DNA of 64,000 bases from CAWDMN01 sp963803155. GTDB taxonomy: Bacteria > Acidobacteriota > Terriglobia > Versatilivoradales > Versatilivoraceae. The position numbers were made by a program, and so were the translations under genes. Shown one piece after another: positions 37,531-44,744 of this stretch (the first letter of the stretch is position 1; every line of letters starts with the position of its first letter). The stretch covers positions 53,102 to 117,101 of the forward strand of contig CAWDMN010000031.1 in assembly GCA_963803155.1 (NCBI GenBank). The letters run 5' to 3'. Below the pieces are notes generated by a model, which saw nothing but the letters and a program-made list of their open reading frames with translations, did no database searches and was not told where the DNA came from.

Positions 37531-38436
37531 ATGTCCCCTTCCCGTCTCAATCAATATTTAGCGGAGAAAAAAGTTGTTGTTGAAAAGACACTGGATCGTC
37601 TGTTGCCGACAGCGGCTGAAGAGCCCTACCGGCTACATGAATCCATGCGGTACAGCATCATGGCTGGGGGAAAGCGTCTGCGGCCAATCTTAGCCATAGC
37701 CGCATATGAACTCTGCGGCAAGAAGGATGAACGGATACTTCCCCCCGCCTGCGGATTGGAATTAATTCACACCTATTCCCTGATTCATGATGACCTTCCC
37801 TGCATGGATGACGATGATTTAAGACGGGGCCGTCCAACTAACCACAAGGTTTATGGCGAAGCCATGGCCGTGCTGGCTGGAGATGCCCTTTTGACGCTGG
37901 CTTTCGAGTTTTTTCTGGGCCGTGGCCTGGAAAACATCACTGCGAGGGAATCGGCGCTGCTGGCTCAAATCGGACGACGTGTTGCTTTTTCCGCCGGTAG
38001 TATCGGACTAGTGGGAGGCCAGGTAATGGATATCGATCAATATGCCAGGGACCGGGAACTTCGGACCTTGGAGACTACCTGTCATAAAAAAACCGGATAT
38101 TTGATTGAAGCTTCCCTGGAAATTGGCGCGATGCTAGCTGAAGCAGGAGCAAAAGAGTCGGATGCCCTGCGCAGTTTTGGCAGGAAAATCGGCCTGGCTT
38201 TTCAAGTGGCTGACGACATCCTGAATGTGACTGGCGATGCCACAAAACTGGGGAAGGCAATCAAGAGCGACGCTAAACTGGACAAGGTCACCTTTCCTGA
38301 GCTATTGGGGTTAGAAGAGGCCAAAGCGTACGCACGCAAGCTGATCGTAGAAGCCAAATCGGACATCTCCTTCCTGGGCTCTAATGCCTGGGTTCTACAG
38401 GATCTTGCAGATTTCATCGTCGAAAGAGAATTCTAA
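37531..38436 (+). CDS. ispA: Polyprenyl diphosphate synthase (farnesyl/geranylgeranyl type)
   Basis: A 301-residue trans-isoprenyl diphosphate synthase. The first Asp-rich motif is DDLPCMDDDDLRRG (about residue 87), the second is QVADDILN (about 228), and GGKRLRP near residue 45 binds pyrophosphate. The two extra residues between the Asp in the first motif (DDxxxxD) are typical of bacterial type II farnesyl synthases. The product feeds quinone, undecaprenyl and other isoprenoid synthesis. The ATG at 37531 follows GGAGAAAGG; an upstream in-frame start at 37492 has none. No dxs lies immediately downstream. Confidence 0.9.
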   Translation: MSPSRLNQYLAEKKVVVEKTLDRLLPTAAEEPYRLHESMRYSIMAGGKRLRPILAIAAYELCGKKDERILPPACGLELIHTYSLIHDDLPCMDDDDLRRGRPTNHKVYGEAMAVLAGDALLTLAFEFFLGRGLENITARESALLAQIGRRVAFSAGSIGLVGGQVMDIDQYARDRELRTLETTCHKKTGYLIEASLEIGAMLAEAGAKESDALRSFGRKIGLAFQVADDILNVTGDATKLGKAIKSDAKLDKVTFPELLGLEEAKAYARKLIVEAKSDISFLGSNAWVLQDLADFIVEREF

Positions 38437-38528
38437 AGCGCGTTGCAGATCATGGACACAGCGGCGTTTCCGAGCTGATCAATGGACTTTAAACGGAACA
38501 AATCCAGAATCGAACTCTGATCGAAAAG

Positions 38529-39392
38529 ATGATTTCCGCAGATGTCTGGCGCCAGAAGTTCACCGCGAAAGAACGCGATAATGAATCCGGTCTCGATTAC
38601 TTCCTCGCCCGGTACTACTCTGGCGCTCAGGGAAGGTTCACCAGCACGGACTTGGTCAACTTGACAGCAAAGCGGTTGGTCAATCCGACGAACACTTTGA
38701 ATAAATATATCTATGCTGGGAATAATCCAAATTTATATGTCGATCCCACCGGTCTAGATATGACTGTATTCTATCATGCACCCAACGGGAGGAGCAAAGA
38801 CTTCGGACATATTTTTCTTGCTGTTACAAATCAAGCGACCAGCGCTGTGAGATTTGCAGACTATTATCCGGAGGGAGGCAACAAAAGAACTTATGGTCCT
38901 GCAACTGGTGAAATAAACCAGCGAGAAACTTCTGAGCAGTTGAAAGACCATGCAGCACTTACAATCAAAACAACACCAGAGATAGCACAAAAACTTATCA
39001 ATGCCATCGATTCTCTTTCCAAAACAATTCCCAACTATTGGATGCTAACGAATACGTGTGCAACTTTAACCGCTGACCTTTTAAGCCTTGCGGATATTGA
39101 AGTGCCTTCATTATTGGCATCTCCTACTGACATCTGGAGTGTTTTATATGGTGACTACTCCTCGGAAGCAATCACGGGTGGTCCACTTAAGATGGGACTT
39201 TTCAGGTATAAGACGGGTAAAGACTTCGGCTCTCCAATGAATGTGTTCCCCCAAGGTACAGACCCTTTTTATAACCTTGAATTGCTTTCATTGTTACTCC
39301 AGAATCAATCAGAACTTAAGACAGAAACCATTACGATTACCGATTCTGCTTCTGGGACAAAGACAACATGGGTTAATGGGGAGGAAAGATAA
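38529..39392 (+). CDS. Orphan Rhs tip with C-terminal papain-like (permuted) toxin candidate
   Basis: A 287-residue protein whose first 77 residues are the conserved end of an Rhs/YD-repeat core: RQKFTAKERDNESGLDYF, ARYYSGAQGRFTSTD, YIYAGNNP and the DPTGLD junction. After DPTGLD the sequence changes to a 210-residue variable domain. It has FGHIFLAV (His94) and TNTCATLTADLL (Cys177), the His-then-Cys order seen in circularly permuted papain-fold (LRAT/NlpC-like) peptidases and transferases. The rest of the Rhs core is absent: an in-frame TAA lies at about 38490. There is no good ribosome-binding site before the ATG, so it may be a silent orphan cassette. It is visibly more AT-rich than its neighbours, which suggests transfer. 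The membrane protein at 39542 is a candidate immunity partner. Confidence 0.78.
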   Translation: MISADVWRQKFTAKERDNESGLDYFLARYYSGAQGRFTSTDLVNLTAKRLVNPTNTLNKYIYAGNNPNLYVDPTGLDMTVFYHAPNGRSKDFGHIFLAVTNQATSAVRFADYYPEGGNKRTYGPATGEINQRETSEQLKDHAALTIKTTPEIAQKLINAIDSLSKTIPNYWMLTNTCATLTADLLSLADIEVPSLLASPTDIWSVLYGDYSSEAITGGPLKMGLFRYKTGKDFGSPMNVFPQGTDPFYNLELLSLLLQNQSELKTETITITDSASGTKTTWVNGEER

Positions 39393-39541
39393 GGAATAAG
39401 AGGGATGAATTTTAAAAGTCTCGAAAACCTAGGAGGATGGAATGACAAAATGATAAATTCTAATGGCATTACTCTGAAATTCAAAATTTGGGATAAAGCA
39501 TATAGGTGATCATAAATAACATGAGTAGGTAAAGGGGAGCA

Positions 39542-39952
39542 ATGCAACCAATAAAACATAAGAAAGCCCTTCGATTACCTAATATAAGCCATCTTTCATT
39601 GTACATTCTTGCTTTTGCAGCGATGTTTGCGTCCGCTTATTTAGTTTTTAGGTGGATGGATGCAATTAGCTGCATTAGCGGGTGGACTGGATTAACTACG
39701 TACGAAGCTGATATCCCCAAACTTCAGATGGAAGCTACAATCTGGGCATGGCTGGCAATTACTTTACCGTTCATTGCTGCATTGCTGCTCTGGTTGAGGG
39801 CAAGGTATTCAGTGAATTTGAATGAATCGCGAAGGTGTACTTCAGAGATTAAACGATACTTGGGAGATTTGGGCATTTCAGTCCTTGGCACAATAGGTTT
39901 CTGCCTTTGTTTGTTTCTTGTCGGATTTTTTTTCCAAAAACTTCGAAGATAA
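39542..39952 (+). CDS. Small membrane protein, candidate immunity protein for the Rhs tip
   Basis: A 136-residue protein with three hydrophobic segments (about 17-36, 67-87 and 109-130) and a basic N terminus and C terminus. It has an AGGGGAGC ribosome-binding site just ahead of the ATG at 39542. No family is recognised. Its position 149 bp after an Rhs toxin-like tip, on the same strand, its similar AT-rich base use, and its small size fit the usual place of an Rhs immunity gene. That function is inferred from position only. Confidence 0.65.
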   Translation: MQPIKHKKALRLPNISHLSLYILAFAAMFASAYLVFRWMDAISCISGWTGLTTYEADIPKLQMEATIWAWLAITLPFIAALLLWLRARYSVNLNESRRCTSEIKRYLGDLGISVLGTIGFCLCLFLVGFFFQKLRR

Positions 39953-40060
39953 AGCTAATCAGGGCCGCTCCCTAGGGGGCAGACCGGCACTTGATCTTTT
40001 TATGCTGGAATTCGTCAAACCCCTGAAGGAATAGGCGATTTTGAAAGACAATCAATGAGG

Positions 40061-40100
40061 CCGCCGCCACGGCGAAGAAAGAGCAAAGCCGTGGCGGCAC
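40061..40100 (+). terminator. GC-rich hairpin, possible terminator
   Basis: CCGCCGCCACGGC at about 40061-40073 pairs with GCCGTGGCGGC at 40088-40098, followed by an interrupted T-run. A diverged copy at about 42520-42567 ends in a better T-run (ATTTTTTG). It could end transcription from the membrane-protein gene, and it is part of the segmental duplication. Confidence 0.45.
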
Positions 40101-40229
40101 ATTTATTTTGATCCCCCCCCGCCCACCCGGCGGGTCGAAGATCCGCCCCCGGCGGGAAACTGGCGGCGGCTGCCCGTGTCGTCAAAACATGCAAAGAAGC
40201 GAAGATGCCGGCGGGAAGTCGCTGCGTTC

Positions 40230-40265
40230 GCCGCGGCGGATAATGGCGCCATTATCCGCCGCGGC
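40230..40265. repeat. 36-bp perfect palindrome
   Basis: The 18-base arm GCCGCGGCGGATAATGGC (40230-40247) is followed with no spacer by its exact complement (40248-40265). It lies in non-coding, very GC-rich sequence inside the left copy of the segmental duplication, in a stretch missing from the right copy. The rest of 39953-40686 shows no gene. Confidence 0.85.
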
Positions 40266-40686
40266 CCCACTGGCACCTGTCTTGCAATCTCCCCTCATCT
40301 CTTTAAGCAGGACTCGTCTCTCTTTTGCTTTTTCCCTTTTTAGCAGCTAAAAGAAATACCGATGAACTGAAGCAGCAAGCCAGGCGCCAGTAGGGCTTCC
40401 CTCACTACGCTAGACATAACGAACATTATGTCTCCTTCCCGCCGGCTCATAGCCATGGCGGTCAAAGCGGTCCGAGCCGCAGCCGCCGCCAGCTTCCCGC
40501 CTTGGCCCGTCCGCCCCCCCCAAAGGGGCTCCCTGCGCGGCATTGTCATGCTGAGCTTTGCCTAGGTCACGCCCGCCCGCCGTGGGCAACACGCTTCAAA
40601 AGCAAGCCTGTTGCCCCCGCCTCCAGCCACGCAGACAACCCTGCCGCGATTGCTCAGATCACGGGACAGCGTAAAAAATGGGTGGC

Positions 40687-41250
40687 TTATTTTTTATGGG
40701 CGGGTTTGATCACGACGGGAGCCGCAAAGCCGATCTGCTTCTTCTGCCCGGCGGCGTGTGGCTGCATCATCTGGCGGATGGCGTCGAAGACAATCTTGAA
40801 TTGCTGGTCGTACTTCTTTTCCATGGCGGCGAGTTTCCGGGCCAAATCGGCGTGCGTGGCCAGCAGTTCGCGCAGCTTCACAAAGGCCCGCATGATGGCG
40901 ATGTTAACTTGAATAGCCCGCGTACTTTTCAAAACGCTGGAGAGCATGGATACTCCCTGCTCGGTGAAGGCATAAGGCAATTAACGACGCCCGCCGCAGT
41001 CCTCTTTTAAGGTTCCAAATTGGAACCTCAAAGCCAGTGTTTCTTCCAGAGTAAGCTGAAACATGAAATCGGCGGGAAACCGTTCCAGATTCCGTTTAAC
41101 AGCCTTGTTGAGGTTTTTAGTCTCCACTCCATAAAGTGTGGCCAGATCCGCATCCAGCATGACCTTGTGGCCCCGAACCAAATAAATCCGGCGTTCCACT
41201 ACTTCCACGGAAACCACGGGAAGAGACATTTCAGTTTTTGGTTGGCTCAT
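40687..41250 (-). pseudogene. ORF6N-domain protein, split by a nonsense codon
   Basis: The left copy of the ORF6N gene. From the ATG at 41250 it reads MSQPKTEMSLPVVSV and the ORF6N domain (VRGHKVMLDADLATLYGVETKNLNKAVKRN), then meets TAA at 40981-40983, where the intact paralogue has a Tyr TAC codon (GGRRYLPY). The frame resumes at once as LPYAFTEQG and continues to the shared end PVVIKPAHKK at 40687. So a single C-to-A change separates it from a full gene. Restart at the TTG right after the stop could give a 97-residue C-terminal piece. ORF6N domains are DNA-binding modules of phage-type regulators. Confidence 0.85.
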
Positions 41251-41274
41251 CGCAGCCCTTTCTCCCTCTAGAAG

Positions 41275-41379
41275 GCTCTTTCCAGGTTCCGCCGGGAAAG
41301 GAAGATAACGGCGCCCCCCGCGTCCCGGTTTTGAGGTCGCAAATTGTGACCTCAAAGTCATGGCTTCAGCCTCTGTCAA
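41275..41379 (-). pseudogene. Relic of a further ORF6N gene
   Basis: In frame directly upstream of the ORF6N pseudogene is LTEAEAMTLRSQFATSKPG followed by RGGRRYLPF. It matches the middle of the ORF6N protein (AEETQSLRFQIGMSK.. GRGGRRYLPY) rather than a normal N terminus. It is therefore the stub of a third, older copy. The same relic stands upstream of the intact gene at about 43325-43429, there with a one-base frameshift in a C-run. Confidence 0.65.
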
Positions 41380-41391
41380 CTCCGCGAATCG

Positions 41392-41468
41392 CCGCGCGAT
41401 TCGGTTCGATTCGGGTCAGAGCTGGATTCGATTGGGGCGTTCGATTCGTTCGATTCGGGTCTGAGCTG
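41392..41468. repeat. Short tandem CGATTCGGG repeats flanking the family C element
   Basis: Imperfect units related to CGATTCGGGTCAGAGCTG are repeated several times here, at 41841-41880, and at about 43436-43518 in the second copy. They flank the 372-bp element on both sides and differ in number between copies. Confidence 0.6.
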
Positions 41469-41840
41469 AATGGCGCTTACTTAAGGATCAAATGTCCCGG
41501 AGGGACAACGGAGAATAGCCAGGGACAAGCGGGCCGATTGAGGTGCAATGCGGCCAAAACGGTGACATTGTGATCGGCCCGCGCCGTCCCTGGATTCCAG
41601 GGGAAAAAAAGGGCGCCCCGGCAGGGGCGCGGGAGGCGACGGCGCCCTTGCCCAACAAACTGTGCCTCCAGCGTCCCTGCCGGGACGCGACAACATGTGG
41701 CTCGATATTACCAGGGACGGCGCGCGACCGGCAGAGCAAGACCTGAGCAGATCGCGCTTGTCCCTGGCTATTCTCCAATGTCCCTCCGGGACAAAATTTG
41801 AACGGAATTATCGCCATGGGGTCCTTAAGTAAGCGCCATT
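41469..41840. mobile_element. Family C terminal-inverted-repeat element, intact copy (372 bp)
   Basis: The outer ends AATGGCGCTTACTTAAGGA (41469-41487) and TCCTTAAGTAAGCGCCATT (41822-41840) are exact complements. A second inverted pair lies inside: TGTCCCGGAGGGACA..GAATAGCCAGGGACAAGCG against CGCTTGTCCCTGGCTATTC..TGTCCCTCCGGGACA. There is no plausible gene. This copy keeps the uninterrupted TAAGTA site (41826-41831) that is occupied by a family B element in the second copy. Confidence 0.85.
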
Positions 41841-41976
41841 CGGGAGCGCGATTCGGGCGCGATTCGGGTCAGAGCTTGATTATTGAAATATGAAAAACCA
41901 GGAATTTGATTTCTAGATTGGTATTTTCATCTATCAAGCTCTATTGACCATATTGACCTGCATTGATCCAACTCTT

Positions 41977-42237
41977 TCAGGCTCTCATTTCCGGTGTCCG
42001 ATCTTCGGGCATGAACCGAAGACCCATTCGACTCTCCTCACTCCAGATCACATTGGCGGCCCGAGAAAAAACCTGGGAAACTCGGGGAGCTTCAAATTCG
42101 ACTTCAACAAAACTGCCGGTTTCAAAACTGACCGTCGAATGAATTTGAGCACCCGAAAGACTGACGTTGGTGATGTTGCCTTTTAGAATTTTCCCGTCAT
42201 GTGAAATTTCAACCGGAACGTTTAGAGGGTCTCTTTG
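41977..42237 (-). pseudogene. 5'-truncated PilZ-domain gene copy
   Basis: The left duplicate of the PilZ gene. It is nearly identical to 44208-44468 through the stop at 41977, but homology ends at 42237, removing the first 13 codons with the start and ribosome-binding site. The conserved NVSLSGAQIH segment is intact. It has no obvious replacement start and is unlikely to be expressed. Confidence 0.85.
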
Positions 42238-42510
42238 CGGCAGATCGTGCCTGACTTGACTATTTGACTATTTAAGGAAATGGTACGCAGATTTAAAATA
42301 CGAAAATCACAAATGCCGGCGGGTGGCCGGGTTAATTGGGGCCTGATCTACTTATTCTTTATTGTGATTGTCTATTGTGATGGAATAAACAAGGAGCCGG
42401 AAAGTGGAGCGCATCCCTGATCCGACTTTTTTTCTTGGCCAGACCTTCGGCTTTTTAGCTGCCTGATTGATTCCAGAAAAACCCTGACTGGACCGGCATC
42501 TTGATCGGCT
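42238..42510. other. Spacer between the two duplication copies
   Basis: Unique sequence of about 270 bp with no convincing gene. It contains a short ATTGTGATTGTCTATTGTGATGG internal direct repeat near 42361. Confidence 0.4.
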
Positions 42511-42733
42511 TTCAATAAGGCCGCCGCCACAGCGAAAAAAGCGCGAAGTCGTGGCGGCGCATTTTTTGATCCCCCCTGCCCCCCAAGGGGGCTCCCTTGC
42601 GCGGCTTTGCCGAGACCACACCTGCCCGCCGGGGCCAACACGCTTAAAAAGCAAATCTGGTACCCCCGCCCCAGCCACGCAGACAACCCTGCCGCGATTG
42701 CTCAGATCACGGGACAGCGTAAAAAGGGGTGGC

Positions 42734-43300
42734 TTATTTTTTATGGGCGGGTTTGATGACGACGGGAGCCGCAAAGCCGATCTGCTTCTTTTGCCCGGCG
42801 GCGTGTGGCTGCATCATCTGGCGGATGGCGTCGAAGACAATCTTGAATTGCTGATCGTACTTTTTTTCCATGGTAGCGAGTTTCCGGGCCAAATCGGCAT
42901 GCGTGGCCAGCAGTTGGCGCAGTTTGACGAAAGCCCGCATGATGGCGATGTTGACCTGAATGGCCCGCTGACTGCGCAAGACCGTCGAAAGCATGGCCAC
43001 CCCTTGCTCGGTAAAGACATAAGGCAGGTAGCGGCGGCCGCCACGACCTTCGGTTTTTGACATTCCAATTTGGAATCTCAAAGACTGGGTTTCCTCGGCC
43101 GAAAGCTGGAACATGAAATCCTCTGGAAACCTTTCGCCATTGCGCTTGACGGCTTTGTTGAGGTTGAAAGTCTCCACACCGTACAGCTCGGCCAAATCCG
43201 AATCCAACATCACCTTGTGGCCCCGAACCAAATAAATCCGGCGTTCCACTACTTCCACGGAAACCACGGGAAGAGACATTTCAGTTTTTGGCTGGCTCAT
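42734..43300 (-). CDS. ORF6N-domain DNA-binding protein (intact copy)
   Basis: A 188-residue protein. Residues about 12-100 are an ORF6N domain (RRIYLVRGHKVMLDSDLAELYGVE.. GRGGRRYLPYVFTEQG), a module found in phage antirepressor-like regulators and in many stand-alone bacterial genes. Residues about 105-165 form a helical, possibly coiled-coil segment (IAIMRAFVKLRQLL, MEKKYDQQFKIVFDAI). The last 20 residues are basic and hydrophobic. The start ATG at 43300 follows GGAGAAAGGG. No phage structural or integrase genes are nearby, so it is not clear evidence of a prophage. The broken paralogue is 2.05 kb to the left. Confidence 0.88.
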   Translation of the reverse strand: MSQPKTEMSLPVVSVEVVERRIYLVRGHKVMLDSDLAELYGVETFNLNKAVKRNGERFPEDFMFQLSAEETQSLRFQIGMSKTEGRGGRRYLPYVFTEQGVAMLSTVLRSQRAIQVNIAIMRAFVKLRQLLATHADLARKLATMEKKYDQQFKIVFDAIRQMMQPHAAGQKKQIGFAAPVVIKPAHKK

Positions 43301-43518
43301 CGCAGCCCTTTCTCCATTTAGAAGGCTCTTTCCAGGTTCCGCCGGGAAAGGAAGATAACGGCGCCCCCGCGTCCCGGTTTTGAGGTTGCAAATTGTGACC
43401 TCAAAGTCATGGCTTCAACCTCTGTCAACTCCGCGATTCGGGCACGATTCGGGCCGCGATTTGGGTCAGAGCTGGGTTCGATTGGGGCGTTCGATTCGTT
43501 CGATTCGGGTCAGAGCTG

Positions 43519-44082
43519 AATGGCGCTTACTTAAGGATTAAAAGTCCCGGAGGGACAACGGAGAATAGCCAGGGACAAGCGGGCCGATTGAGGTGCAATG
43601 CGGCCAAAACGGTGACATTGTGATCGGCCCGCGCCGTCCCTGGATTCCAGGGGAAAAAAAGGGCGCCCCGGCAGGGGCGCGGGATGCGACGGCGTCCTTG
43701 CCCAACAAACTGTGCCTCCAGCGTCCCTGCCGGGACGCGACAACATATGGCTCGATATTACCAGGGACGGCGTGCGACCGGCAGAGCAAGACCTGAGCAG
43801 ATCGCGCTTGTCCCTGGCTATTCTCCAATGTCCCTCCGGGACAAAATTTGAACGGAATTATCGCCATGGGGTCCTTAAGTAGAGTCTTTGTATAAAGTCC
43901 CTTTTTTTGTAGGATGCGTTAGCCCGCCAAAAGGCGGGTTAGCTCTAAGAGCGTAACGCATCGGGGAAGCCGCATCCAGAGCCTGATGGGTTACGCGCAG
44001 GTGACCGCTCTCACCACGCGCTAACCCATCCTACAAAAACGATTTTTCTCACTTTATAAATGGACTCTAAGTAAGCGCCATT
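43519..44082. mobile_element. Family C element, second copy, split by a family B element
   Basis: Starts with AATGGCGCTTACTTAAGGA at 43519 and is nearly identical to 41469-41840 up to the TAAGTA at 43876-43881. The sequence then changes to the family B element and resumes with TAAGTAAGCGCCATT at 44068-44082. It is a nested insertion. Confidence 0.88.
43882..44067. mobile_element. Miniature inverted-repeat element, family B, copy 2 (186 bp, nested)
   Basis: Terminal repeats GAGTCTTTGTATAAAGT and ACTTTATAAATGGACTC. It is flanked by identical TAAGTA on both sides (43876-43881 and 44068-44073). The sister duplication copy has one TAAGTA and no insert, so the 6-bp target duplication is shown directly. 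Relative to copy 1 it has an added CCCGCCAAAAGGCGGG-type hairpin near 43924. Confidence 0.9.
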
Positions 44083-44207
44083 CGGGAGCGCCATTCGGAC
44101 CAGAGCTTGATTATTGAAATATAAAAAACGAGGAATTTGATTTCTAGATTGGTATTTTCATCTATCAAGCTCTATTGACCATATTGACCTGCATTGATCC
44201 AACTCTT

Positions 44208-44507
44208 TCAGGCTCTCATTTCTGGTGTCCGATCTTCGGGCATGAACCGAAGACCCATTCGACTCTCCTCACTCCAGATCACATTGGCGGCCCGAGAAAA
44301 AACCTGGGAAACTCGGGGAGCTTCAAATTCGACTTCAACAAAACTGCCGGTTTCAAAACTGACCGTCGAATGAATTTGAGCACCCGAAAGACTTACGTTG
44401 GTGATGTTGCCTTTTAGAATTTTCCCGTCATGTGAAATTTCAACCGGAACGTTTAGAGGGTCTCTTTGATGCATCCGTCGTTCGACGAAGGCTGGGCTCA
44501 TACGCAC
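44208..44507 (-). CDS. PilZ-domain protein
   Basis: A 99-residue single-domain PilZ protein. The first part has ERRMHQRDPLNVPVEI, where the RxxxR-type motif (RRMHQR) would bind cyclic di-GMP, and NVSLSGAQIH is the second signature ([D/N]xSxxG). It is likely a c-di-GMP effector or adaptor; the GGDEF protein at 35046 could supply the ligand. The start ATG at 44507 follows GGAGGTGCG. A truncated duplicate is at 41977-42237. Confidence 0.85.
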   Translation of the reverse strand: MRMSPAFVERRMHQRDPLNVPVEISHDGKILKGNITNVSLSGAQIHSTVSFETGSFVEVEFEAPRVSQVFSRAANVIWSEESRMGLRFMPEDRTPEMRA

Positions 44508-44744
44508 CTCCTCTGAAATCCCACGCGAATTTGCATTTATGAAAATACGCTACTTTGATCATAGAAAGTAAAAGCCGGCATGTCAACCAGAGGCAAAAGA
44601 AGATATTCTGGCGCCTCTGTGGCATTCGGTTTTTAGCTCGGCCAGATTGGTTTTACAGGCTTTTCTCCTCGCATGAAAGCAGAAGGTTTTTGTCAGAACC
44701 CAATTCCCTGCCCCTTCGAGTCAAATCCATGCTAATTGGCATCT

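Larger units (their letters stand above)
40053..42237. repeat. Segmental duplication, left copy
   Basis: This stretch and 42511-44468 are homologous in the same orientation. Shared in order are the GC-rich hairpin, the ORF6N gene, an ORF6N relic, short CGATTCGGG tandem repeats, the 372-bp family C element, and the PilZ coding region. The offset between copies is about 2,050 bp over the ORF6N and element parts and 2,231 bp after the inserted family B element. Homology stops at 42237 inside the PilZ coding sequence, marking one duplication boundary. The left copy has the damaged versions of both genes. Confidence 0.85.
42511..44468. repeat. Segmental duplication, right copy (intact genes)
   Basis: The counterpart of 40053-42237. 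It carries the intact ORF6N gene and runs into the intact PilZ gene, whose 5' end lies beyond the duplicated part, so this side is likely the original. It lacks the roughly 400-bp GC-rich stretch with the 36-bp palindrome found in the left copy, and it has gained a family B element. Confidence 0.82.

Noticed and set aside
40108..40912. GC-rich frames on both strands in the left duplication copy
   Set aside because: They are shadows of the ORF6N gene or low-complexity GC-rich sequence with no conserved motif.
42511..44468. A prophage, because of the ORF6N antirepressor-like gene
   Set aside because: No integrase, terminase, capsid or attachment site is seen; stand-alone ORF6N genes are common in bacteria.
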